NCBI GenBank assembly: GCA_964410665.1
Contig: CAYPIE010000041.1
Span: forward strand, 1 to 50,526
DNA from: CAYPIE01 sp964410665
GTDB taxonomy: Bacteria; Planctomycetota; Planctomycetia; Gemmatales; Gemmataceae
Reading direction: 5' to 3'
Length of the DNA: 50,526 nucleotides
The notes below the pieces were generated by a model, which worked only from the letters and a program-made list of their open reading frames with translations, was not told where the DNA came from and did no database searches. Numbering within the stretch: the first letter of the stretch is position 1; each line of letters begins with the position of its first letter. The position numbers and the translations under genes are program-made. Below, piece after piece: positions 37,801 to 45,370 of the stretch.

Positions 37801-38022
37801 CGTATGCCGCACATGGAGCGTGGAAGGTGTATCGGGCTTGCGTGGATCAATGGTGTATACGACCCAGTTACCATCGGGAGAGATACTCGTGTTGGTGAGG
37901 GAACTCCACTGGTCATAGTCAGAATGGCTTAGCGGGGATTTGGCAAGAGAGGGGTGGGCAAGCAACATGATCAGAAGAATGGGCCCCCCCTTGCCAAGGA
38001 GGCGAAACCGACTTGAAGGCAT
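34882..38022 (-). CDS. Secreted S9 family (prolyl oligopeptidase-type) peptidase
   Basis: A 1046-residue serine peptidase with a signal peptide (PILLIMLLAHPSLAKSP). The N-terminal half is a beta-propeller-like region and the C-terminal 250 residues are the alpha/beta hydrolase. The catalytic triad is visible: Ser863 in GHSWGGY, Asp952 in NDKDGAVPW, and His984 in NGEAHGL. Between roughly residues 165 and 275 there is an unusual low-complexity insert, very rich in Lys, Ser, Pro and Gln, probably a disordered linker. It would hydrolyse oligopeptides outside the cytoplasm. ATG 38022 has AGGAT upstream. The gene is divergent from sucC. Confidence 0.9.
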   Translation of the reverse strand: MPSSRFRLLGKGGPILLIMLLAHPSLAKSPLSHSDYDQWSSLTNTSISPDGNWVVYTIDPRKPDTPSTLHVRHTNDTSKKYAFSRGTSARFTDDSRWLVLLIAPNPDAIKQARKAKKKPEEFPKNQLVVLDLNSGQQRSRERVKNFRLPSQAGGLLAYLGEPKVPAPAKQEVKPTGESSKPSNENKSGESAGEHSKELKQGVKGVAKVKPRSRPQAAGKGKGNTPDTWWQQPAQPSKSRSQNKTTQKASSQSEANKEDAKKPSKPKGTTLVLWRLDQDEQTSFAHVTNYEFTRDGTRLAVITDGPQDHQDGVAIIATKSRKSKVILSGKGNYQSLNWDHGGNHLAFLTNRDDQAAKQPRLSLYDWAKGMKQARMLLKDDHDAMPEGFTLASRSPSFSRSGKRIFFRLTEKPKSSPKPLPSNKQATAEDDPDAKTANPKSSDVTVDIWHWQDSLLQPMQLLQVSRSKNRSHQAVVDRTTGKVVRLGDAELGTVVPGNRGDARVGVLSSSRQYRKLISWESPRFSDVYLVDLTTGHRTQILTRVQGSASLSPLAKYLYWWDNTELAWKARPVHAKKAISLSQDIPYPVHNERHDTPNRPRGYGIAGWLEGDQGVVIYDRYDLWLVDPRGVFPPVCITDGVGRANSIRFRFVRVEDDQRFLPTDQPILLSAFHERTKAAGYYHDQISVHQPPTKLIMLDEQLGSLKKAKDVDRYILTRQTFVRYPDLWVCDSKFHNLKQLSDTNPQQANYSWGTAELVEWNSLDGIPLQGILYKPDGFDPTKKYPMMVYFYERFSDRFHRYVSPAPGTSINISFYVSRGYVVFIPDITYTVGSPGQSCLNAVLPGVTNLVQQGFIDKDKIGVQGHSWGGYQITYLVTRTHLFAAAEAGAPVSNMTSAYGGIRWSSGMSRMFQYEKTQSRIGGTLWDAQQKYIENSPIFWADRVQTPLLMLHNDKDGAVPWYQGIEMFVALRRLNKPAWLVNYNGEAHGLRKRDNQKDWTIRMQQFFDHYLKDAPPPVWLAEGIPAVEKGKNLGLDLIETPETQVSGDSR

Positions 38023-38189
38023 GATACAAAATCCTAGATGAACAAGTAGCTTAGCTAATTTACCAACGAGCTAATGTACGGTGGGCGACGGCACAGCGTC
38101 AAGCAATTCAACCTCAGGAATGGTCGTCGGCAGTCGGAGCGTATAAAACGTTCAACACAGACGTTACGGCTCGGGTCGGAGAGGGCACG

Positions 38190-39380
38190 ATGAAGATCCA
38201 CGAGTATCAAGCGAAAGAATTGCTGGCGGAGGCGGGTGCTGCGATTCCCGAGGGAGTCGTGGTGGAAACCCCCGAACAAGCCGTCGAGGGGTTCGATCGT
38301 CTGGGCGGCAAGGCCATAGTGCTCAAGTCTCAGATCCATGCTGGCGGCCGCGGCAAAGGGAGATTCAAAGATAGTCGCAAGGACTTCGGTGGGGTGAAGT
38401 TCATTGCCAATCGGGACGACATCAAGCCGATTGCAGAGATCATGCTCAAGTATCCCCTCGTAACGGCACAAACCGGACCCGAGGGCCAGAAGGTATCCAA
38501 ACTGCTGGTGCAATCGGCAGCGGATATCCAACGTGAGATCTACGTTGGCATGGTCCTCGACCGAACGCTGGGCTTACCAGTCCTCATGGCGTGTGCCGAG
38601 GGTGGTGTCGAAATTGAGGAGGTCGCGGCGTCCACCCCCGAGAAGATCATCAAGATTCCGGTGTCGCCCGAGCTCGGCTTACAGCCCTTTCAGGCGAGGC
38701 GCGTCGCCTTTCAGCTTGGCTTGAGCGGTGACCAGGTCGAGCAAGCGGTGAAGATCCTATTGGCCCTGAGTCAGGTCTTTCTCGACAAGGATTGCAGCAT
38801 CGCCGAGATCAATCCGCTGGTGGTCACGCCAACCGGTGAGGTCCTTGCTTTGGATGCGAAAATCGACTTCGATGACAACGCCCTATTCCGCCATTCGGAC
38901 ATCCTGGGGCTACGCGACCTCGCTGAAGAAAACCCCATCGAAGTGCGGGCAACCGAGGCCAAGTTGAGTTACATCCAGCTTGATGGGAACATTGGGTGCC
39001 TCGTCAACGGTGCCGGCTTGGCCATGGCCACCATGGACATCATCAAGTACCACGGCGGACAACCGGCCAACTTCCTCGATGTGGGTGGTGGGGTCACTCC
39101 TGAAGCCGCCATTGAAGCCTTTCACATTCTGCTCGGTGACCCCAAGGTGAAAGGTATTTTGGTCAACATCTTTGGGGGAATTGCCAAGTGCGACTTGATT
39201 GCCGAGGCGCTAGTCAAAGCAGGCCGTGAGGTGGGCTTCAAGGTGCCGGTGGTGGTTCGCCTGGAAGGGACCAATGTTGATCAAGGTCGCAAGATCTTGG
39301 TGGACAGTGGGCTCAACGTGATCACTGCAATCGGGCTCACCGATGCCGCGCAGAAGGTCGTTCAGGCGGCCCAGGGGTAG
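38190..39380 (+). CDS. sucC: Succinyl-CoA ligase (ADP-forming) subunit beta
   Basis: The beta subunit of succinyl-CoA synthetase, which with SucD converts succinyl-CoA to succinate with ATP formation in the TCA cycle. The 396-residue product has the ATP-grasp core MKIHEYQAKELLAEAG, KSQIHAGGRGKG (about 47-58), EINPLVVTPTGEVLALDAKI (about 208-227) and the C-terminal GGVTPEAAIEAFHILL and NIFGGIAKCDLIA segments. The length is normal. ATG 38190 is preceded by GGAGAGGG. In most bacteria sucD follows directly; here a lipoprotein gene lies between the two. Confidence 0.95.
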   Translation: MKIHEYQAKELLAEAGAAIPEGVVVETPEQAVEGFDRLGGKAIVLKSQIHAGGRGKGRFKDSRKDFGGVKFIANRDDIKPIAEIMLKYPLVTAQTGPEGQKVSKLLVQSAADIQREIYVGMVLDRTLGLPVLMACAEGGVEIEEVAASTPEKIIKIPVSPELGLQPFQARRVAFQLGLSGDQVEQAVKILLALSQVFLDKDCSIAEINPLVVTPTGEVLALDAKIDFDDNALFRHSDILGLRDLAEENPIEVRATEAKLSYIQLDGNIGCLVNGAGLAMATMDIIKYHGGQPANFLDVGGGVTPEAAIEAFHILLGDPKVKGILVNIFGGIAKCDLIAEALVKAGREVGFKVPVVVRLEGTNVDQGRKILVDSGLNVITAIGLTDAAQKVVQAAQG

Positions 39381-39629
39381 TTGAGGTCAACGGGGTATTG
39401 CCACTCGGTCCCTAAGGGCTTCGCCAGATTTTGTTACACTAAACGATGCCTAGGAACGTCGTTCGGGATGGTGAAGCAATCGCTTCGTGAACCGCTTCCA
39501 CCATCGGCCTTCCCTCTCTGGGAGGTCGGCCACCCGAGCTCTTCCTGCTGCGAACCACCTCCTCCCCGGTAGTGTTCGCGACTGCGTACCTCGACCGATC
39601 TGGCGATCGACAACAAGGAATAATCCCCG
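39381..39629. other. Spacer between sucC and the lipoprotein gene
   Basis: No gene is supported over about 249 bases. It presumably holds the leader of the next gene, with AAGGA at about 39614-39618 as its ribosome binding site. Confidence 0.4.
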
Positions 39630-40457
39630 ATGAATACTGGACCTCGCCTCTGTCATTGGCAGGGATGGCTCCTGATCAGCTTGGTGTTGGCTGGATGTGG
39701 TGCTCCCGGAACCCCAACCAAAGCGACCTCAGAGAAGGACTCGGAGGCCATCCCTGCTACTCAAACACTCCTTCCGCAAACCGCGCAGGGATTTGCCAAA
39801 ACGTTCCTCCAAGAGCTGTCGGTCGGTGAGGTGACCCCCGATCAACTGAGTCCAGCGTTTCGCAAGATCGTCGCTCCACCGGTACCCGGATTCGACCGCG
39901 ATGAGAAACTTGGCTATAGCGATTCTGACCTCGAGAACTGGCTCAAGACCATGAAGGGCTCCAGCTACACCATCGAGCAAACCCTGGACTACCCGCCCGA
40001 CCAGGCATTTCGCGGCCGCGTCCAGGGAGGAGATGCGAAATGGTTCGGCTTGGTGGTGTCCAAGGCCAAGGCAGGGAGTTGGCAGGTGGACTGGTTTCAT
40101 CGCACCAGAGCCAGCAGCAACCCAAGTCCTCCTACGGGTGATGATGCGGCGATGTTTGCCGCACGGGCTTTGTTGGAGCTCCTGATTGACGGCAACTATC
40201 GCCACGCCGAGGCGTGGATGACCGACGCTATGAAGGAGAAGATCGGCGGAAGCCCGAGCTCCACGGATACCGCCAAGGGGCTCAGCTTTGATCGCGCCTG
40301 GTTGCACACCCAACTGAGAAAGCGTCTCAGGGATGTCCGCGGCTACACTCTGACGGGAACAGGAAACCAGCTGAAAGCAACCCTCACCGGCCCCAAGCGG
40401 CAACCATCTGTCTCTCTAAGCGTGACCGACCGCAAAGTCAACCAATGGCTGGACTAG
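39630..40457 (+). CDS. Hypothetical lipoprotein between sucC and sucD
   Basis: A 275-residue protein with a lipoprotein signal (HWQGWLLISLVLAGCG; lipobox LAGC). The mature part contains two similar-sized segments of alternating charge and aromatic residues (for example FAKTFLQELSVGEVTPDQLS and FAARALLELLIDGNYRHAEA), which look like NTF2- or tetratricopeptide-like helices, though I recognise no family. The ATG at 39630 has AAGGA upstream. It sits 249 bases after sucC and 40 bases before sucD on the same strand, so co-transcription with sucD is likely; a link to the TCA cycle is not implied. Confidence 0.65.
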   Translation: MNTGPRLCHWQGWLLISLVLAGCGAPGTPTKATSEKDSEAIPATQTLLPQTAQGFAKTFLQELSVGEVTPDQLSPAFRKIVAPPVPGFDRDEKLGYSDSDLENWLKTMKGSSYTIEQTLDYPPDQAFRGRVQGGDAKWFGLVVSKAKAGSWQVDWFHRTRASSNPSPPTGDDAAMFAARALLELLIDGNYRHAEAWMTDAMKEKIGGSPSSTDTAKGLSFDRAWLHTQLRKRLRDVRGYTLTGTGNQLKATLTGPKRQPSVSLSVTDRKVNQWLD

Positions 40458-40497
40458 CTCACTCGATCCGTCGTCTCCAACCCAAGGAACCTTCCCT

Positions 40498-41373
40498 ATG
40501 AGCATCCTGGTGGACAAGAACACAAAGGTCCTTTGTCAGGGCATGGGTCGAGCGGGGATCTTCCACGCGACCCAATGCCGCGACTACGGCACCCAACTCG
40601 TGGGGGGCGTTGCTCCGGGCAAGGGGGGCACGACCAAGGAAGGGTTCCATTTGTTTAACACCGTGGCCGAGTGTGTTGAGAAGACAGGGGCGAATGCGAG
40701 CATGATCTTCGTCCCAGCCCCAGGGGCTGCCGATGCCATCATGGAAGCCGCGGATGCTGGAATCAAAGTGATCGTGGCCATCACCGAAGGGATCCCCGTT
40801 TTGGATATGGCCCGAGTCATGCGTTTCCTGGAAAACTACCCAGATGTGCATTTGATCGGGCCCAACTGCCCCGGCATCATCACTCCCGAGCAGTGCAAGA
40901 TCGGCATCATGCCTGGTTACATCCATACCGCCGGGCACGTTGGGGTCATCAGCCGCTCGGGCACATTGACCTACGAGGCCGTATATCAGCTCACCCATCT
41001 TGGGCTTGGTCAGTCGACCTGTGTCGGTATTGGTGGCGACCCAATTATCGGTACCAATCAGATTCAGCTGCTCGAGATGTTTGACAAGGATCCTGGGACC
41101 GAAGCGATCCTGATGATCGGCGAGATCGGTGGTGTCGCGGAGGAAAAGGCCGCAGCCTTTATTCAGGACCGCGTTGGTAAACCGGTCGCCGCCTTCATCG
41201 CCGGACGGACGGCTCCTCCAGGCCGCCGCATGGGCCACGCCGGGGCCATCATCTCCGGAGGAAGTGGTTCAGCAGACGCGAAGATCACGGCTTTGAAGAA
41301 TGCCGGGATCGAGGTGGCCGAGACCCCCGCCGATCTCGGTGAAGCGGTGCAACGGGCCATGAAGCGCGCGTAA
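40498..41373 (+). CDS. sucD: Succinyl-CoA ligase (ADP-forming) subunit alpha
   Basis: The alpha subunit of succinyl-CoA synthetase, which binds CoA and carries the phosphohistidine. The 291-residue product shows CQGMGRAGIFHATQCRDYG (about 13-31), the CoA-binding Rossmann motif; FVPAPGAADAIMEAADAGI; GPNCPGIITPEQ (about 121-132); GGVAEEKAA; and MGHAGAIISGGSGSA (about 243-257), whose His is the phosphorylated residue. ATG 40498 has AAGGA about nine bases upstream. It pairs with the sucC gene 1.1 kb upstream. Confidence 0.96.
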   Translation: MSILVDKNTKVLCQGMGRAGIFHATQCRDYGTQLVGGVAPGKGGTTKEGFHLFNTVAECVEKTGANASMIFVPAPGAADAIMEAADAGIKVIVAITEGIPVLDMARVMRFLENYPDVHLIGPNCPGIITPEQCKIGIMPGYIHTAGHVGVISRSGTLTYEAVYQLTHLGLGQSTCVGIGGDPIIGTNQIQLLEMFDKDPGTEAILMIGEIGGVAEEKAAAFIQDRVGKPVAAFIAGRTAPPGRRMGHAGAIISGGSGSADAKITALKNAGIEVAETPADLGEAVQRAMKRA

Positions 41374-41410
41374 TACGACGACTTGCTGGGGTTCCGACCT
41401 CAATGGGTGA

Positions 41411-41491
41411 GGGTGGAGTCACGGTCGATCCGGACCGAGATCCACCCACCGGGACGTGGGGTCCCATGAGGTCCGCAGCGATCCGGACCCC
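41411..41491. terminator. Two GC-rich stem-loops between convergent genes
   Basis: GGGTGGA (41411-41417) pairs with TCCACCC (41441-41447), with an inner CGGTC/GACCG pair (41422-41426 and 41433-41437). A second stem, GGGGTCC (41458-41464) with GGACCCC (41485-41491), follows. They lie in the 138-base gap between the ends of sucD and the PseG-like gene, so they could end transcription from both sides. No T-tract is present, so the function is uncertain. Confidence 0.4.
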
Positions 41492-41511
41492 CGGGGATGG
41501 GTTGGCAACGA

Positions 41512-42591
41512 TCAGGCTGCCAGGGAACGTACCTGTCGCTGGGTACCGAGATGCAGCATCACTTCTAAGCCATTGACAATGCGGTCTTGACCCCGGCCAT
41601 CGACCAACATCCGGGCACATCGCGACATGCCGAGTCGTTCGAGCGGATCCGACATCAGTAGGTCCGCTGCTTCATGCAGTTGTTCTGCACTTACCGTTTC
41701 GGCCGGTCCGAGATAGGTCGCCGCTCCTTCTTCATCCATCCGCACTGCGTTGGCAACGTGACGCTCCTGCTGGGTGATCAGCAGCTGCGGGATCCCTACA
41801 CAGGCCACCTCAAGCGACCAGCCATCCCCAGAAGTGAGAGCAAAGTGCGCTCGAGCCACCCGGGTGCTGATCTCGTTGAGTTCGGTCAAAATCTCAATGC
41901 GAGGTTCCTGTTCACGGGCAATGGCTCGTAGTTCTTCAAGTCGAGGGTGATGGGGTCGGACGATGATCGAAACCCGGTCGACCTTGGTCGTGTCCAGAAG
42001 CTGCTCGGCTCGGAGCAGGGATTGGTCTTTCAGGTCATCATCTCCCAGTGCGACCAGAGCACGAAAGGGAGGACTGCTGGGTTCCTGTGCACGTAAAGGG
42101 CGTTGACGACGAAACAACGAACGCACCAACGCATAGCGGCGTCCGACCAACAACTGGGTTCCCGGCGGATGCCGGTAGTGGGTCGGACAGAGTAGAGGGT
42201 TAATGATCAGGTCGACGGGGGCGTCCACTTTGGCTTCCGAGTCGAGCAACACCAGAGTGATCCCTGCGGCCCGCAATCGTTCCAGGTACTCTTCACTGAG
42301 CCCTGCGCCTGCCAGAATGATTGCACCGGCATCTAAGCGGCGAACGGTTTGGATCAGCTGATGCGCATCCTCAATGCTGCCAAACTCATGGTCCGCAGCC
42401 ATCCATTCACTCCCTCCTCGATGGATGAGATGAGCTAGCCCCGCGGGTTCCACCGTCGCTTGCACATAGGTTCCTCGTCGCCTTCGCTGCAGGGCGGCAG
42501 CGTACAGTAAACATTGATAAAATGATTCCCAGCCGCGCTGGGAGCTTGCATCACAGCGAAACAGAATTGGTAATCGGGTCATCCATTTCAC
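41512..42591 (-). CDS. PseG/MurG-like sugar-nucleotide hydrolase homologue lacking the catalytic His motif
   Basis: A 359-residue protein of the PseG/SpsG (GT-B) fold. The opening FRCDASSQRGWESFYQ corresponds to the family's FRxDAS..GxGHxxR, but the GxGH with its catalytic His is replaced by GWES, so a nucleotide-sugar hydrolase activity is doubtful. Other family traits remain: VLLDSEAKVDAPVDLIINPL, and a C-terminal GIPQLLITQQERHVANAVRM with the donor-binding region. The start is GTG 42591 or ATG 42582. It could be an altered hydrolase or a glycosyltransferase relative used in envelope sugar synthesis; neighbours give no direct context. Confidence 0.55.
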   Translation of the reverse strand: MKWMTRLPILFRCDASSQRGWESFYQCLLYAAALQRRRRGTYVQATVEPAGLAHLIHRGGSEWMAADHEFGSIEDAHQLIQTVRRLDAGAIILAGAGLSEEYLERLRAAGITLVLLDSEAKVDAPVDLIINPLLCPTHYRHPPGTQLLVGRRYALVRSLFRRQRPLRAQEPSSPPFRALVALGDDDLKDQSLLRAEQLLDTTKVDRVSIIVRPHHPRLEELRAIAREQEPRIEILTELNEISTRVARAHFALTSGDGWSLEVACVGIPQLLITQQERHVANAVRMDEEGAATYLGPAETVSAEQLHEAADLLMSDPLERLGMSRCARMLVDGRGQDRIVNGLEVMLHLGTQRQVRSLAA

Positions 42592-43164
42592 TTTCGTTCA
42601 AGGAAGGTGAACGGTCATGCTGGGACGCAATCGCTCCTCAGACCGTCCCCGATCGACCACACAAGGATAAAGCGACCACGGAGCTCAGCCGGTAAGCTCG
42701 GCGAGCCCGTGCCTCGTGTGTTGCGACCAAGGTGCAGCCTTGAGGCGCGGGGAAACATCCCCAGCCCTCTCCCGAAAGGTGATCAGCGGATCCGCAGTGG
42801 TAGGAAGGTCGTCCTGGATGGGAGTAGCCAATCCACGCACCCCGTATCATCCCTGTCTGGAGCGAGTCGTCCAGACGCGTAGGGGACGCGGATCGAATCC
42901 ACAGCACCTCTTCTCTTCGAACCGGCATCAGAAAACGCCGGGATGTCGATGGTTCCGGTCATCGACGGGGCGGATGGTAATCCAACCCCCGGCTTTTCGG
43001 AAAGAGCAGTTTTTCGAGGCGATCCTGGAAAAGTTCGCCTTGTCGATCGGAGACGAATCTGGTTCTAATCTTGTCGCTACTCGAGTTTCATAAAGGACTT
43101 GCCGCCTTTCCGGGAAGTCCTGTGGTTCTCGTGTGAGCTCGTTTCCCGGAGGATCCTTACTAGG
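42592..43164. other. Non-coding stretch upstream of parB
   Basis: No gene is supported over about 570 bases; open frames on both strands lack recognisable motifs. It contains short GC-rich fold-backs such as GGACTT...AAGTCC (about 43093-43118). A promoter for parB should lie near its end, but no clear -10/-35 pair was found. No parA is present. Confidence 0.4.
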
Positions 43165-43180
43165 CGTTCCATGTGGAACG
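43165..43180 (+). promoter_or_regulatory. parS-like palindrome upstream of parB
   Basis: CGTTCCATGTGGAACG has perfect seven-base arms (CGTTCCA and TGGAACG) around TG. It matches the bacterial parS consensus (TGTTTCACGTGAAACA) at 11 of 16 positions, keeping the symmetric core. It lies about 77 bases before the TTG start of parB, where ParB often binds. A diverged chromosomal parS is a reasonable reading. Confidence 0.5.
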
Positions 43181-43245
43181 TCCCCGTAATCCGTGTATCT
43201 TCTCATCCACTGGGATTCCTACTGGCTTTGCCCGATTGCATGTCA

Positions 43246-43251
43246 GGGAGG
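43246..43251 (+). promoter_or_regulatory. Ribosome binding site that fixes a TTG start for parB
   Basis: GGGAGG is five bases before TTG 43257. The protein from that TTG begins LDSNSPRLGRGLDALLG (first residue read as Met), the usual start of ParB proteins. Confidence 0.6.
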
Positions 43252-43256
43252 CTGCC

Positions 43257-44153
43257 TTGGATAGCAATTCCCCCCGCCTGGGCCGTGGCTTGGATGCCCT
43301 GCTTGGGAGTGTCCTTGAACCCTCTCCGAATAACGCCGAAGCCAACGACAGTGAGTCGACCACCGCCCGGATTGGCGTGGATCAGATCGATGCGAACCCA
43401 TACCAGCCGCGGAAGATTTTCGACGATGACGAGATCGCTCAGCTGGGCGAGAGTATCCGAGTTCATGGTGTCCTTCAGCCGTTGGTCGTTCGCCCCCATG
43501 GGGACCGCTTTCAACTCATCGCAGGTGAACGCCGATTACGAGCCGCACAGGTGGTGGGGCTATCGGATGTTCCCGTGCATGTGGTCAACTTCAATGACCA
43601 ACAATTGGTTGAAGCAGCCCTGGTCGAAAACATCCATCGCACCGACCTCAACCCAATTGAGAAAGCTCAGGGGTTCAAAGACTACCTGGATCGCTTCACC
43701 ATGACCCAGGAGCAATTAGCCAGCCGGCTTGGACTCGACCGAACGACCATCAGCAATCTGATTAATCTGCTCCACCTCCCCGAGGAAGTTCAAAACGCGG
43801 TCCGGCTCGATCAGATTTCTGCGGGCCATGCCAAACTCTTAAAAGGACTCCATGAACCAGAACGCCAGGTGGCCTTGTGCAAGGAAGTGATGCTAAAGGG
43901 GCTTTCGGTCAAAGCGTTGGAGCTGCTCATCAAGCAGCACCGACAGGAGTCCCCAGCTCCGAGTGGTACGAGCAGTCCAAGCACCACTCCGACCGAAAAA
44001 TCGGCCCATGTCCAGGGAATCGAGGATGAACTTCGACAACGATTTGCCGTCCGCGTCCAGATCCGACTTAAGGACGTCGATAAAGGGCAGATCCTTTTCG
44101 CTTTCGACTCCCAAAACGATTTCGAGAGGATCCTCGAGTTGTTGCGTAGCTAG
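43257..44153 (+). CDS. parB: ParB/Spo0J family chromosome partitioning protein
   Basis: A 298-residue centromere-binding CTPase that loads the SMC/ParA segregation machinery at parS. The N-terminus has RLGRGLDALLG; the CTP-binding region includes QLIAGERRLRAAQVVGL and ENIHRTDLNPIEKAQGF; the helix-turn-helix is LASRLGLDRTTISNLINLLH (about 158-177). The C-terminal part after a Ser/Pro/Thr-rich linker is the dimerization domain. TTG 43257 is chosen from the strong GGGAGG; the longer frame from GTG 43173 adds 28 residues unlike ParB. No parA is adjacent in this window, unlike in most genomes. Confidence 0.93.
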   Translation: MDSNSPRLGRGLDALLGSVLEPSPNNAEANDSESTTARIGVDQIDANPYQPRKIFDDDEIAQLGESIRVHGVLQPLVVRPHGDRFQLIAGERRLRAAQVVGLSDVPVHVVNFNDQQLVEAALVENIHRTDLNPIEKAQGFKDYLDRFTMTQEQLASRLGLDRTTISNLINLLHLPEEVQNAVRLDQISAGHAKLLKGLHEPERQVALCKEVMLKGLSVKALELLIKQHRQESPAPSGTSSPSTTPTEKSAHVQGIEDELRQRFAVRVQIRLKDVDKGQILFAFDSQNDFERILELLRS

Positions 44154-44243
44154 TTCACTTGCGCTCTAGCCAATCGCTAAGGATTTCGCTAGGGTGAGGA
44201 GGTCGTGAACCTTCGATGGTCCAGGACTCTCTTGTTCGATGTG

Positions 44244-44318
44244 CGGGGTGTAGCGCAGCCTGGTTAGCGCGCCTGCCTTGGGAGCAGGAAGTCGGCGGTT
44301 CGAATCCGCCCACCCCGA
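44244..44318 (+). tRNA. tRNA-Pro (anticodon TGG)
   Basis: The 75-base sequence folds as a cloverleaf. Acceptor CGGGGTG (44244-44250) pairs with CACCCCG (44311-44317), with discriminator A at 44318. The D arm carries GCGC...GCGC; the anticodon stem is CCTGC/GCAGG with loop CTTGGGA, giving anticodon TGG (proline). The T arm is GGCGG-TTCGAAT-CCGCC. CCA is not encoded. The UbiA gene on the other strand ends two bases downstream. Confidence 0.95.
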
Positions 44319-44319
44319 C

Positions 44320-45201
44320 TCAGATCCACCACACATCCCCACAGACTATCACCAGCATCCCAACACTAATCAAGGCATTGACTTGGAAAAAGGCTTGGTT
44401 CACTCGGCTCAGATCATCCGGACGGACCAGAGCATGCTGGTAGAACAATAGAATCCCCAGGGCGAACAGTCCGACCAAAAACAGCGCGTTCAAGGCAGGA
44501 TGCCACCACCACAACCCAACTAAAACCATCAGCATAAGGCTATGACAGAGAAGTGCTAAGCGAAGTGCTCCAAGAATCCCTAACCTGGCGGGGATGCTGT
44601 GCAAACCCACGCAACGATCAAACTCGATGTCCTGGCAAGCGTAAAGAATATCAAAGCCGGCAACCCAGCACAGGACGGCCACACCCAAAAGGATCGGTGT
44701 TGCAAGGTCGACCATGCCACATATCGCGATCCAGGCCGCGATGGGGGTTAGCATCAAAGAGATCCCCAGCCAAAAATGCGACAGCGCGGTGAACCGCTTG
44801 GTCATTGAGTAAACGCTGATGAACAGCAAGACCGGGACGCTCAACCGTAGAGGCCAAACATTGGCAGGAGAACGCAATAGAAACAACGAAGTCGCCGCGA
44901 TAAACAGGGCTGCCATGAGCACCGTGAAGCCGGTCACCCCACCAACTGACAGTTTGCCTGTGGGAAGATGGCGGTTGGCTGTGCGCGGATTCGCCGCGTC
45001 GTAGTGCCGATCCACTAAACGATTGAACCCCATGGCCGCAGAGCGAGCAAACACCATACAGCTCAAAATGCCCACAAGATCAAGCCAGCGAAACGGTGCT
45101 TGATTCCATGCCAAGACACTGCTGGCCAAGGCAAACGGTAGGGCAAATACTGTATGGCTGAAGCGGATCATGGCCAGATAGTCACGGAGCTGGCAAAACA
45201 T
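44320..45201 (-). CDS. ubiA: UbiA family prenyltransferase (4-hydroxybenzoate polyprenyltransferase type)
   Basis: A 293-residue membrane prenyltransferase that joins a polyprenyl chain to an aromatic acid during quinone (ubiquinone or menaquinone-type) biosynthesis; the sequence best fits the UbiA/MenA-like group with a 4-hydroxybenzoate-type substrate, but the exact acceptor is not proven. The first Asp-rich motif is NRLVDRHYDAANPRTANR (NxxxDxxxD), and the second Asp motif is in YACQDIEFDRCVG. About eight or nine hydrophobic helices are present. The start is uncertain: ATG 45201 (AGGG upstream) is chosen over ATG 45231, 45276 and 45321, since it gives a normal N-terminus. The gene's stop abuts tRNA-Pro. 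Confidence 0.88.
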   Translation of the reverse strand: MFCQLRDYLAMIRFSHTVFALPFALASSVLAWNQAPFRWLDLVGILSCMVFARSAAMGFNRLVDRHYDAANPRTANRHLPTGKLSVGGVTGFTVLMAALFIAATSLFLLRSPANVWPLRLSVPVLLFISVYSMTKRFTALSHFWLGISLMLTPIAAWIAICGMVDLATPILLGVAVLCWVAGFDILYACQDIEFDRCVGLHSIPARLGILGALRLALLCHSLMLMVLVGLWWWHPALNALFLVGLFALGILLFYQHALVRPDDLSRVNQAFFQVNALISVGMLVIVCGDVWWI

Positions 45202-45370
45202 CGAGAACGACCCTGAAGGTTTGCGGTCCATTGTCCAGACTTGTTCGGTCGCACCCCGAAGGAAAGTCCGGTACATGGGGAAACAGTTTACTTGAACCGT
45301 TGATGGTCGGGTCCCGATCACGCCATGCCCTGGAACTCGAGGACCTTCGTGCCGGGCGGGAGAGCTACCT

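Noticed and set aside
38142..38147. TATAAA as a -10 promoter element for sucC
   Set aside because: No convincing -35 element lies 16-18 bases upstream, so it is not listed.
42850..42910. tRNA-like stretch with GGATCGAATCC upstream of parB
   Set aside because: The sequence resembles a T-arm, but no matching acceptor or anticodon arm could be drawn.
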